The notes under the pieces were generated by a model, which saw only the letters and a program-made list of their open reading frames with translations, had not been told where the DNA came from and ran no database searches. The position numbers and the translations under genes were made by a program. Below, in pieces: positions 1 through 6,124 of a stretch of 7,695 nt of DNA. Each line of letters starts with the position of its first letter. The first letter of the stretch is position 1. The DNA is from Sporomusaceae bacterium (GTDB taxonomy: Bacteria > Bacillota > Negativicutes > DSM-13327), in assembly GCA_027492445.1 (NCBI GenBank), contig JAPUES010000215.1:1-7695 (forward strand). The letters are read 5' to 3'.

Positions 1-63
1 GAAGGTAGAAGCCTTAGTTGTTCTTACTTGGAATCACGAAATTGTTATACATTCTAATTCCGC
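1..63 (+). repeat. Dispersed structured repeat, copy 1 (cut by window start)
   Basis: The conserved core lies at 10-35. It matches copy 2 (1375-1400) at 23 of 26 positions and the reverse complement of copy 3 (7670-7695) at 24 of 26. It is followed by an imperfect hairpin: GGAAT 30-34 with ATTCC 57-61, GAA 38-40 with TTC 52-54, and TGT 43-45 with ACA 49-51 around loop TAT. The dinucleotide GC and an A-run (64-70) come next; the A-run is the U-tract of the dacF terminator on the other strand. The left end is diverged from copy 2 or truncated. The plus label is arbitrary and marks the reading that starts with AGCCTTAG. The function is unknown. Confidence 0.75.
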
Positions 64-91
64 AAAAAAACAAGCGGAATATTCCGCTTGT
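64..91 (-). terminator. Rho-independent terminator of dacF
   Basis: Bases 70-91 form a perfect 22-base palindrome with arms ACAAGCGGAAT and ATTCCGCTTGT. The tip must open into a small loop. On the minus strand it is followed by a run of seven T (64-70). It starts 20 bases past the dacF stop codon, so the dacF message should end here. The plus strand has no matching T-run, so the terminator looks one-directional. Confidence 0.9.
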
Positions 92-111
92 AAGATACTG
101 TTGATTCTTTT

Positions 112-1281
112 CTATAAGGTAAACAAATTACTAACCATATTCTTTAGGGTTTTAAATAAACTTGCTTTTTCAATGCTTTTCTGGGCTATTAAATCCACTT
201 TGCCAATCTCTTTTCCATCCTGCATGACAATTAACTCGCCATATTTCTGCCCCTGTTGAATTGGCGCTGCCACCACTTCTTCAGCAACAACTTTCTTTTG
301 CAGATTTTTATTTTGCCCCTTACTAAGAAGTAAGGTTAATTCTTGGGCAGCAATTAACTGGATTTCTATTTCCATTCCTTTCGTAACAGCCAATCGTTCA
401 ACCGTTGCCCCAGCTTCTACAATTGGCATAGCAGAATAATTGGCAAAGCCCCAGTCTAAGAGTTTCATACTTTCTCGCAGGTGAGAGCGTGGTTCTGGTG
501 TGGCAAAAACTACAGAAATAAGTCGCAGTCCATCCCGTTTGGCGGTTCCTGCAAAACAATATTGAGCTTCTTGGGTCCAGCCAGTTTTTAAACCATCGGC
601 TCCTTTATACCACCATAATAGTTTATTTGTATTTACGAGCCAGTTTTTCCCCCCACGTAGCCAATATTCTTTAATACTGCATAACTCCATATATAAAGGA
701 TGTTTAACTGCTTCCTTAGCGATGAGCGCTGTATCATAAGCACTCATATAGTGCTCAGAAGCCGGTAAGCCATTCACATTTGCAAAATGAGTATCCATAA
801 GCCCTAGGCTCGCTGCTCGCTGGTTCATGGCGTCTACGGCCCCTTGCTCACTGCCATAGATGTGTTCCATTACAGCCACTGCTGCATCATTGGCACTCAC
901 TACAGCCACTGCAATCAGCATCTCATGTAAGGTCATTTGTTCACCAGGTTCTAACCAGATTTGCGAACCGCCCTGACGCCAAGAATTTTCAGTCACCGAT
1001 ACAACATCTGTCAAGCTGACTCTGCCTTGCTCTACCGCTTCCACCGCTAATAATAAGGTCATTGACTTTGTTACACTTGCCGGTGGTAAACGTTTGTGAG
1101 AATTTCTTTCATATAATATTGTACCATTTCCATCCATCAAAATTGCTGATTGGGCTGCTGTTTCAAGTTCCCCACTAGCTGGTTTCTTATTTTCAGCAGC
1201 AAGAGCACTCGGGCAGATACTAGAGAAGACCAATAGAAAAATAATGAAAATCATTATGTTACGATTAGGAATTTGGCCCAT
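112..1281 (-). CDS. dacF: D-alanyl-D-alanine carboxypeptidase (DacF-type low-molecular-weight PBP)
   Basis: This is a serine D,D-carboxypeptidase that trims the terminal D-Ala from peptidoglycan stem peptides outside the membrane. With the start at 1281 the protein has 389 residues. An N-terminal signal peptide has a hydrophobic stretch at about 9-27 and probable cleavage after SALA near residue 28. The three active-site motifs of the penicillin-binding fold are present: SVTK 69-72 (nucleophile S69), SAN 129-131 and KTG 232-234. A PBP5-like C-terminal beta domain spans about 284-370. The last 19 residues (371-389) look like an amphipathic membrane-anchoring helix. The start is set by AAAGGAG at 1291-1297, nine bases before ATG 1281; an in-frame GTG at 1284 is six bases from it. 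A longer reading from TTG 1320 lacks a ribosome site. The dacF name rests on the neighbourhood; in Bacillus dacF lies just before spoIIA. No convincing forespore-type promoter is visible. Confidence 0.93.
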   Translation of the reverse strand: MGQIPNRNIMIFIIFLLVFSSICPSALAAENKKPASGELETAAQSAILMDGNGTILYERNSHKRLPPASVTKSMTLLLAVEAVEQGRVSLTDVVSVTENSWRQGGSQIWLEPGEQMTLHEMLIAVAVVSANDAAVAVMEHIYGSEQGAVDAMNQRAASLGLMDTHFANVNGLPASEHYMSAYDTALIAKEAVKHPLYMELCSIKEYWLRGGKNWLVNTNKLLWWYKGADGLKTGWTQEAQYCFAGTAKRDGLRLISVVFATPEPRSHLRESMKLLDWGFANYSAMPIVEAGATVERLAVTKGMEIEIQLIAAQELTLLLSKGQNKNLQKKVVAEEVVAAPIQQGQKYGELIVMQDGKEIGKVDLIAQKSIEKASLFKTLKNMVSNLFTL

Positions 1282-1290
1282 CACGAAACA

Positions 1291-1297
1291 CTCCTTT
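1291..1297 (-). promoter_or_regulatory. Ribosome binding site setting the dacF start
   Basis: AAAGGAG on the minus strand lies nine bases before ATG 1281 and six before an adjacent in-frame GTG at 1284. Tandem GTG-ATG start codons are therefore both possible. The site excludes the longer reading that begins at TTG 1320. Confidence 0.8.
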
Positions 1298-1360
1298 CTT
1301 GTTTTTTTTAGCTTATCCAATACTAAAAAGCATTACACTGGAAATTTACAACATAGAAAC

Positions 1361-1427
1361 CTTGGCTTGCGCCAAGCCTTAGTTGCCCTTGCTTGGAATC
1401 AAAAAAGTGTATACTTTTTGATTACGC
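1361..1427 (+). repeat. Dispersed structured repeat, copy 2 (most complete)
   Basis: This is the only copy with both flanks inside the window. Hairpin A is CTTGGC 1361-1366 with GCCAAG 1371-1376; read on the minus strand its loop is GCAA, a GNRA tetraloop. The core at 1375-1400 differs at one base from copy 3 and at three from copy 1. Hairpin B pairs AATC 1397-1400 and the following A-run with the T-run and GATT 1420-1423. It has one bulged A and a four-base loop at 1409-1412. GC and A8 follow, the latter being the U-tract of the pdp terminator. The repeat fills most of the pdp-dacF gap. The gap is 196 bases and holds no gene. Confidence 0.8.
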
Positions 1428-1453
1428 AAAAAAAAGGCTGGTTTTCCCAGCCT
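1428..1453 (-). terminator. Rho-independent terminator of the xerD-deoB-pdp operon
   Basis: On the minus strand a perfect seven-base-pair stem, AGGCTGG (1447-1453) with CCAGCCT (1435-1441), encloses a five-base loop. It runs into eight T (1428-1435). It begins 24 bases after the pdp stop codon. It separates the nucleoside operon from dacF, which therefore needs its own promoter. Confidence 0.92.
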
Positions 1454-1477
1454 AGTATTGTATAAGCTATTTTATTA

Positions 1478-2803
1478 TCACATGGGTTGAAAGCCATTTT
1501 TATCAACAATGCCTACGATTAATTTCGTTTTTGGTACAGTAGTTGCACCAATCTCAATGGCATTAGTAATCAATTCCTTCACTTGGGTAAGATGGGTTAC
1601 ATCATTAGCATAAATTATAGCTAAAGGTTGGTCTTTGGCAATGAAGTCACCAATACGGCATTGCAACATAAAACCCGTTGCTAAATCGATTTTTTGTCCT
1701 TTGTATTCTCGACCTGCTCCAATGCGCATGGCAGCATAGCCAATTTGGCCAGCGTTTATTTTTTGTACATAACCCTCTTTAGCACTTACTACTGTAATTT
1801 TAGTGGCAGCCTGAGGAAATAAACTTCGTTTGACAAGGATGTCCTTGTCTCCCCCTTGGGCAGTAATAAACTCAGTAAATTTATGCAATGCTGTTTTATT
1901 GTCAATTGTTTTTCCTAAGATTTCATAACCAGTCTCTACATCTGCCGCCATGCCAGCCATTGTAAGCATATGGGCTCCTAATACCAAACAGACATGACGC
2001 AGGGCGGGTTCTCCCCGACCATCTAAAATATCAATAGCTTCCTCTACTTCTAAACTATTACCAATGGCTTGTCCTAAAGGTTCGTCCATACTGCTTAACA
2101 CAGCTCTTGTTTCCCGTCCCACGAGTTGTCCAATATGCACCATAGTTTCTGCAAGTGTAATGGCATCCTCTATGTTTTTCATAAAAGCTCCATTACCAAC
2201 CTTTACATCAAGTAAGATTTTATCCGCCCCCGCCGCAATTTTTTTGCTCATAATCGAAGAGGCAATGAGAGGAATACTCTCAATGGTGGCTGTAACATCA
2301 CGCAATGCATACATTTTACCGTCGGCTGGTGCAATATCAGCACTTTGACCAATGACTGCAAGCTGATGTTTTTGCAACATCTCAATAAATTTTGTTTCGG
2401 GTAAAGTGGTTTTAAAGCCAGGGATGGATTCTAATTTATCTATGGTACCACCTGTAAAACCAAGGCAACGACCAGACATTTTGGCTACTGGCACACCAGC
2501 GGCTGCTACCATGGGGGCTAATATCAGAGTTGTTGTATCTGCTACCCCGCCAGTACTATGTTTGTCCACTTTAATTCCTGGCACAGCACTTAAATCTACC
2601 ATTTTACCTGATCTGGCCATCGCCATAGTTAATGCTGCCGTTTCTTCCATAGTCATTCCCTTGAGAAAGATGGCCATGAGCCAGGCTGCCATTTGATAAT
2701 CAGGCACCTCATCTTGTGTATAGCCCTGAATCATAAAATTAATTTCTTGTTCATTTAACGGCAATCCATCACGTTTTTTAGCAATAATATCTAATATTCT
2801 CAT
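1478..2803 (-). CDS. pdp: Pyrimidine-nucleoside phosphorylase
   Basis: This cytoplasmic enzyme splits thymidine, deoxyuridine or uridine with phosphate to free base and (deoxy)ribose-1-phosphate, the substrate of the neighbouring DeoB. The 441-residue protein is full length for the family. The phosphate-binding stretch KHSTGGVAD lies at 81-89, with Ala where most relatives have Gly in VGD. The thymidine/pyrimidine phosphorylase signature runs from S110 to E125 (SGRCLGFTGGTIDKLE). The alpha domain is N-terminal, followed by the alpha/beta domain and a C-terminal domain from about 340. ATG 2803 follows TTGAGGTAATAAC, and this ribosome site overlaps the last codons of deoB. Only four bases separate the deoB stop from the pdp start, so the genes are probably translationally coupled. 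Firmicutes enzymes of this type usually accept both uridine and thymidine, so pdp is preferred over deoA, although the sequence alone does not settle substrate range. Confidence 0.95.
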   Translation of the reverse strand: MRILDIIAKKRDGLPLNEQEINFMIQGYTQDEVPDYQMAAWLMAIFLKGMTMEETAALTMAMARSGKMVDLSAVPGIKVDKHSTGGVADTTTLILAPMVAAAGVPVAKMSGRCLGFTGGTIDKLESIPGFKTTLPETKFIEMLQKHQLAVIGQSADIAPADGKMYALRDVTATIESIPLIASSIMSKKIAAGADKILLDVKVGNGAFMKNIEDAITLAETMVHIGQLVGRETRAVLSSMDEPLGQAIGNSLEVEEAIDILDGRGEPALRHVCLVLGAHMLTMAGMAADVETGYEILGKTIDNKTALHKFTEFITAQGGDKDILVKRSLFPQAATKITVVSAKEGYVQKINAGQIGYAAMRIGAGREYKGQKIDLATGFMLQCRIGDFIAKDQPLAIIYANDVTHLTQVKELITNAIEIGATTVPKTKLIVGIVDKNGFQPM

Positions 2804-2807
2804 GTTA

Positions 2808-3983
2808 TTACCTCAAAATTTCTTGTAAAAAGCTCTGCCCATGAGGTAGAGTTTTAATTTTAAAATTGTCAGCAATGGTGGCCGCAAGATCTGCAAAGGT
2901 CTTGCGTATCCCAAGATTAACGCTAGGACAACCCTTATAATACGCCAATAAGGGAACATATTCTCTAGTATGATCCGAACCAGGTACCGTAGGGTCACAA
3001 CCATGATCGGCTGTAATCAATAAGAGGTCGGTAGCTGCTAACTCTTGCAGTAAAATTGCTAATTGTCCATCGACTCGTTCTAAGGCTTTTCCATAGCCTC
3101 GCGCATCATTTCGATGCCCATATCCACTATCAAATTCCACTAAATTCACCATGATTAGACCACTTTCTGAGGAGTGGGTAAGTAAATGTAACAGAGTCTC
3201 CATACCATGGTCATTCGAGGTTGTGGAGAAGGATTGCGTTAGTCCTTGTCCTGCAAAAATATCCGATATTTTCCCTACACCTGTAACGTTATAGCCAGCT
3301 TCCTTCATATGATCAAGAATGGTGGGTGTAAGAGGCGCTAAGCTATAGTCATGCCGATTGGCAGTACGTTTAAATTGACCAGGAGTACCAATAAATGGAC
3401 GGGCAATGATTCTGCCGACAGCGTGTTGACCAACGCAAACCTTTTCCCTTGCAATCTTACACATTTCATAAAGTTCTGCCAAGGGAATCACATCTTCATG
3501 TGCAGCAATTTGAAAAACACTATCTCCCGAGGTATAAACAATGGGCTCACCTGTTTCCATGTGCTTCGGTCCAAGTTCATCAATTATTTCTGTTCCCGAT
3601 GCTGCTTTATTACCTAAAATAGTACGGCCTGTATATTGAATAAAAAGTTCAATCACTTCTGGCGGAAAACCATTAGGATAGAGAGGAAAACTTTTAAACA
3701 AAGGACAACCAGCCATTTCCCAATGCCCAGTTGTTGTATCTTTTCCCTTTGATATTTCCGCCATTTTACCATAACTACCGATTGGTTGGTGAAGTTTTTC
3801 AACACCATCGATTTGTTCAATCGAGCCAAGTCCCATACTTGCCATGGTTGGCAGGAATAACCCGCCTTGAGAACGAGCAATATTCACTAGGGTATTTGCC
3901 CCATAATCCCCATACTCGGCGGCATCAGGCAAAACTCCGATTCCTACACTATCTAATATTATTACAATGACTCGTTTGAACAT
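2808..3983 (-). CDS. deoB: Phosphopentomutase
   Basis: This enzyme interconverts (deoxy)ribose-1-phosphate and -5-phosphate, passing the sugar released by Pdp to central metabolism. It belongs to the alkaline-phosphatase-like, two-manganese superfamily, and its 391 residues match the usual length. Metal-ligand positions can be seen: D11 in LDSVGIG, D285 and H290 in EFDSGYGH, D326-H327 in TADHG, and H338 in SDHTRE. The phosphorylated threonine should lie in KDTTTGHWE, probably T85 by comparison with the Bacillus enzyme. D154 in TSGDSVFQ is in the cap region. ATG 3983 is preceded by TAAGGAG with an eight-base gap. The xerD stop lies 41 bases upstream with no terminator between, and pdp starts four bases downstream, so it is the middle of an operon. 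Bacillus calls the equivalent gene drm. Confidence 0.96.
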   Translation of the reverse strand: MFKRVIVIILDSVGIGVLPDAAEYGDYGANTLVNIARSQGGLFLPTMASMGLGSIEQIDGVEKLHQPIGSYGKMAEISKGKDTTTGHWEMAGCPLFKSFPLYPNGFPPEVIELFIQYTGRTILGNKAASGTEIIDELGPKHMETGEPIVYTSGDSVFQIAAHEDVIPLAELYEMCKIAREKVCVGQHAVGRIIARPFIGTPGQFKRTANRHDYSLAPLTPTILDHMKEAGYNVTGVGKISDIFAGQGLTQSFSTTSNDHGMETLLHLLTHSSESGLIMVNLVEFDSGYGHRNDARGYGKALERVDGQLAILLQELAATDLLLITADHGCDPTVPGSDHTREYVPLLAYYKGCPSVNLGIRKTFADLAATIADNFKIKTLPHGQSFLQEILR

Positions 3984-4024
3984 AACGTAAGCTCCTTACC
4001 ATAATATACTTGTCTGTTCATATA

Positions 4025-4912
4025 TTATGCTCGCGGGTGACTTTTATCATACACTTCCTTCAAGCGATTATTGGTAACATGAGTATAAATCTGCGTAGTT
4101 GAAATATCCGCATGACCAAGCATTTCTTGTACCGAGCGTAAATCTGCACCATTTTCTAGCAAATGAGTTGCAAAGGAATGGCGCAAGGTATGAGGAGTAA
4201 TTTCTTTTTTAATATCCGCTTCCTGTGCATACTTTTTAATGATTTTCCAGAAGCCTTGGCGCGTGAGTCGTTTGCCATGATGATTGACAAATAGAGAGGC
4301 TTCATTATAAGTACGTATTAATTTCGAACGTCCTCGGCTCAAATAATCCTGCACGCACTTAACTGCAATTCCCCCTAAGGGAACAATACGTTCTTTAGCG
4401 CCTTTACCATAGCATTTTATGTAGCCCATTTCTAAATTAGCATCGGAAATATTGAGAGAAATCAATTCAGAAACGCGAATACCTGTTGCATATAACAGTT
4501 CTAACATAGCCTTATCTCTAAGACCGGTCGGCAATAAACCGCTAGGTTGTTTGAGCAGTTCTTCAACCTCGGTAATGGTAAGTACTTTCGGTAATTTTTT
4601 TTCTAGTTTAGGCGACTCAAGATTGGCAGCAGGATCACTTTCTAAATAGCTTTCACGAACCAAATACTGATAAAAAGATTTTATAGCAGCCAGGTTACGT
4701 GAAATGGTAGACACAGCCCTCCCTTTTGATTGAAGACTACTTAAATAACTCATAATTGTGGTATGACTAGAGTCTTTTAGAATTTCCATGTTACCATCTT
4801 GCAAATACAATTGAAATTGATGTAAGTCCCGTCCATAAGATTCTAAAGTATTTTGCGCCAAACCGCGTTCAACTTCAAGATAGTTAATAAACCCATTAAC
4901 ATAACTTTCCAT
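4025..4912 (-). CDS. xerD: Site-specific tyrosine recombinase XerD
   Basis: XerD with its partner XerC resolves chromosome dimers at dif during division. From ATG 4912 the protein has 295 residues, the normal XerD length. The N-terminal core-binding domain (about 1-90) contains VERGLAQNTLESY. The catalytic domain follows with all tyrosine-recombinase residues: R146 (ATGIRVSEL), K170 (YGKGAKER), H241 and R244 (HTLRHSFATH), H267 (LGHADI) and nucleophile Y276 (TTQIYTH). AAAAGG 4921-4926 supports ATG 4912. A nearby ATG at 4918, with GGGGG 4927-4931, would add two residues. A longer reading from TTG 5011 has no ribosome site and adds a non-family N-terminus. The XerD rather than XerC assignment rests on the neighbouring deoB and the Bacillus-like gene order. 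Confidence 0.94.
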   Translation of the reverse strand: MESYVNGFINYLEVERGLAQNTLESYGRDLHQFQLYLQDGNMEILKDSSHTTIMSYLSSLQSKGRAVSTISRNLAAIKSFYQYLVRESYLESDPAANLESPKLEKKLPKVLTITEVEELLKQPSGLLPTGLRDKAMLELLYATGIRVSELISLNISDANLEMGYIKCYGKGAKERIVPLGGIAVKCVQDYLSRGRSKLIRTYNEASLFVNHHGKRLTRQGFWKIIKKYAQEADIKKEITPHTLRHSFATHLLENGADLRSVQEMLGHADISTTQIYTHVTNNRLKEVYDKSHPRA

Positions 4913-4920
4913 TTTCATCA

Positions 4921-4931
4921 CCTTTTCCCCC
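4921..4931 (-). promoter_or_regulatory. Ribosome binding region deciding the xerD start
   Basis: The minus strand reads GGGGGAAAAGG here. AAAAGG lies eight bases before ATG 4912, and GGGGG lies eight bases before ATG 4918. Both starts are in frame and two codons apart. The 4912 start gives MESYVNGF, which resembles the usual XerD N-terminus. Confidence 0.6.
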
Positions 4932-5039
4932 GATTTACCGACCATAAGTAAAAGACGCTTTTTACTAGTTAATTCCACATAATATTCAATTTTCCTCTCT
5001 TGAATAAACAAAATCTTACTTTTTTTTTATAAACTTGGA

Positions 5040-5246
5040 TTAGCTTCTGTTTAGTATTGTAGCCGTCACTCTCAGAGGTTTTTCTAACAACTGTTCCTCC
5101 CGAATCTTAGGTTCAGGATACTGAAAATACCATAATATACTTAGTAACTGGGGTAAAATATAAAACAAAATAATCGCTAACATAATAACCTTACAATACA
5201 ATTTAACCTTAGTAACTATACTACGTCCTGAGAAAGTGACTACCAT
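5040..5246 (-). CDS. Small single-pass membrane protein upstream of xerD
   Basis: I do not recognise this 68-residue protein by sequence. It has a short basic N-terminus (R8, K13, K15, K19), one hydrophobic segment at about 18-41 (VIMLAIILFYILPQLLSILW) and a polar tail containing PEPKIREEQLLEKPLRV. By charge the N-terminus should be cytoplasmic and the tail outside. ATG 5246 follows GGGTGGG at a short distance, a modest ribosome site. It is read in the same direction as xerD with no terminator between and is probably the first gene of the xerD-deoB-pdp operon. In Bacillus subtilis a small gene, yqzK, is recalled in the same place before xerD, so this may be a positional counterpart; sequence relationship is not shown. 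Expression is inferred from position only. Confidence 0.65.
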   Translation of the reverse strand: MVVTFSGRSIVTKVKLYCKVIMLAIILFYILPQLLSILWYFQYPEPKIREEQLLEKPLRVTATILNRS

Positions 5247-5353
5247 TTACCCACCCCACTTTCGAACTGACTTAACCTAATATCATATTATGTGGGTCGT
5301 TTTTTTTTATGCCTATAAACGCTTCTCATTCCTATTCTTTACTTTTTAAGCAC

Positions 5354-5380
5354 AAAAAAAGCAGACAAGAAAAGCCTGCT
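5354..5380 (-). terminator. Rho-independent terminator of spoIIM
   Basis: On the minus strand AGCAGGC (5374-5380) pairs with GTCTGCT (5360-5366), seven pairs including one G-T, around a seven-base loop. A run of T follows (5354-5360). It starts 21 bases after the spoIIM stop, so the small membrane protein and xerD need a separate promoter in 5247-5353. Confidence 0.85.
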
Positions 5381-5401
5381 CAAAACCAAATATGGTAAAA
5401 C

Positions 5402-6046
5402 CTAACCTTTTACTAATAAAGTTGCCACTAATTTCATAAAAACTGGAGAAATGTAAACCTCTAACAAGGATGCAAACAGCACTACAACTAACATAGCTAT
5501 ACTGATGATAGAGTACCCTACTGCTTCATACCATAAATTAATGTTACTATATGTTTTGCGTCGTACTAACATCAAGGAAAAGCGAGTTGCAGATACGCCC
5601 ATCACAAGAATAGCGGGTATTGCAAAAAAATTATGGGGTAATACGGATGCAAAAGCAAACAGTAAGCCGCGCATTACATATTCATTTACTAAAAACCCTA
5701 CGGTAAAGCCAATAATAAAGCCTCTAATAAACAAAATTAATAATACAAAAGGGATGCCTACTATAGTAAATCCTAAAATCCACATTAACAGGATGGACTT
5801 CCCATTCGTAAACATAACGGAGGTTATCATGTTTTCACTCGTTGTATTTATTCCTCCATCTTGGGTAAGTCCTGTAAAAAAAATATGTAAGTAGCCAATC
5901 AGTTGACTTTTCTGTTCATCAGGTAATGTTTTGACTGCCAGTGCGCCCACTACTACACCAATAATAAAAATAAGTATAATAAAAAAATAGGAAACAATAT
6001 TCGCCTTAAAGTATCCACTTATTCTTTGCCGAAAATAAGCCAGCAT
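5402..6046 (-). CDS. spoIIM: Stage II sporulation protein M
   Basis: SpoIIM is an integral membrane protein of the engulfment complex (with SpoIID and SpoIIP in Bacillus), which remodels septal peptidoglycan so the mother cell can surround the forespore. The 214-residue protein has about five hydrophobic segments: roughly 17-38, 84-106, 108-124, 127-158 and 175-198. A loop at about 40-82 lies between the first two. The stretch SVLPHNFFAIPA (134-145) fits the conserved LPHG-x-PA-like motif of the SpoIIM family. ATG 6046 is preceded by GGGAGG with an eight-base gap, a strong ribosome site. nudF ends 78 bases upstream with no terminator between, so read-through is possible alongside a sporulation promoter. 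The family also has non-sporulation members, but spo0A and dacF nearby support the sporulation role. Confidence 0.92.
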   Translation of the reverse strand: MLAYFRQRISGYFKANIVSYFFIILIFIIGVVVGALAVKTLPDEQKSQLIGYLHIFFTGLTQDGGINTTSENMITSVMFTNGKSILLMWILGFTIVGIPFVLLILFIRGFIIGFTVGFLVNEYVMRGLLFAFASVLPHNFFAIPAILVMGVSATRFSLMLVRRKTYSNINLWYEAVGYSIISIAMLVVVLFASLLEVYISPVFMKLVATLLVKG

Positions 6047-6075
6047 GCAACCGTCCTCCCTGTCCCTTCTCTTAC

Positions 6076-6103
6076 AATGTATGCAGGACAGCTTGGATTT
6101 AAG
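6076..6103 (-). promoter_or_regulatory. Candidate sigma-E-type promoter of spoIIM
   Basis: CATACATT at 6076-6083 (minus strand) matches the sigma-E -10 consensus CATACANT as recalled from Bacillus. A spacing of 13 bases leads to CTTAAAT at 6097-6103, which is a poor -35. Transcription would start near 6068, about 20 bases before the spoIIM ATG. spoIIM is known as a sigma-E gene in Bacillus. The weak -35 keeps confidence low. Confidence 0.4.
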
Positions 6104-6124
6104 CCTACTTATTTATCTATTTCT

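Noticed and set aside
1298..1360. Sigma-F, sigma-G or sigma-A promoter for dacF (TGTAAT, TAGTAT)
   Set aside because: Neither box has a matching partner at a normal distance, so no promoter is called although one is expected.
1244..1465. Plus-strand reading frame of 73 codons across repeat copy 2; the same frame in copies 1 and 3 gives similar short peptides (ALVALTWN-like)
   Set aside because: It overlaps the start of dacF on the other strand, has no ribosome site, and runs through a terminator. The peptide similarity follows from the shared nucleotide core, and the hairpin pairing explains the conservation better.
2064..2696. Plus-strand open frames opposite pdp
   Set aside because: They are antisense shadows of a well-conserved enzyme gene, with no ribosome sites and no recognisable protein features.
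4913..5011. XerD start at TTG 5011 with 33 extra residues
   Set aside because: There is no ribosome site before it, the extra residues do not belong to the recombinase fold, and AAAAGG/GGGGG sites support the ATGs at 4912 or 4918.
5250..5320. Plus-strand terminator made of ACCCAC, GTGGGT and a T9 run
   Set aside because: The loop would exceed 40 bases and no plus-strand gene ends here. The T-run is more likely an A-tract in the leader of the minus-strand operon.
5247..5353. Promoter for the small membrane protein/xerD operon: TATGAT or CATAATA boxes, and GCATA as a forespore-type -35
   Set aside because: No -35 stands at an acceptable distance. GCATA to CATAATA is only 15 bases, short for sigma-G, and the -10 does not fit sigma-F. 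A promoter must be here because a terminator precedes it, but I cannot place it.
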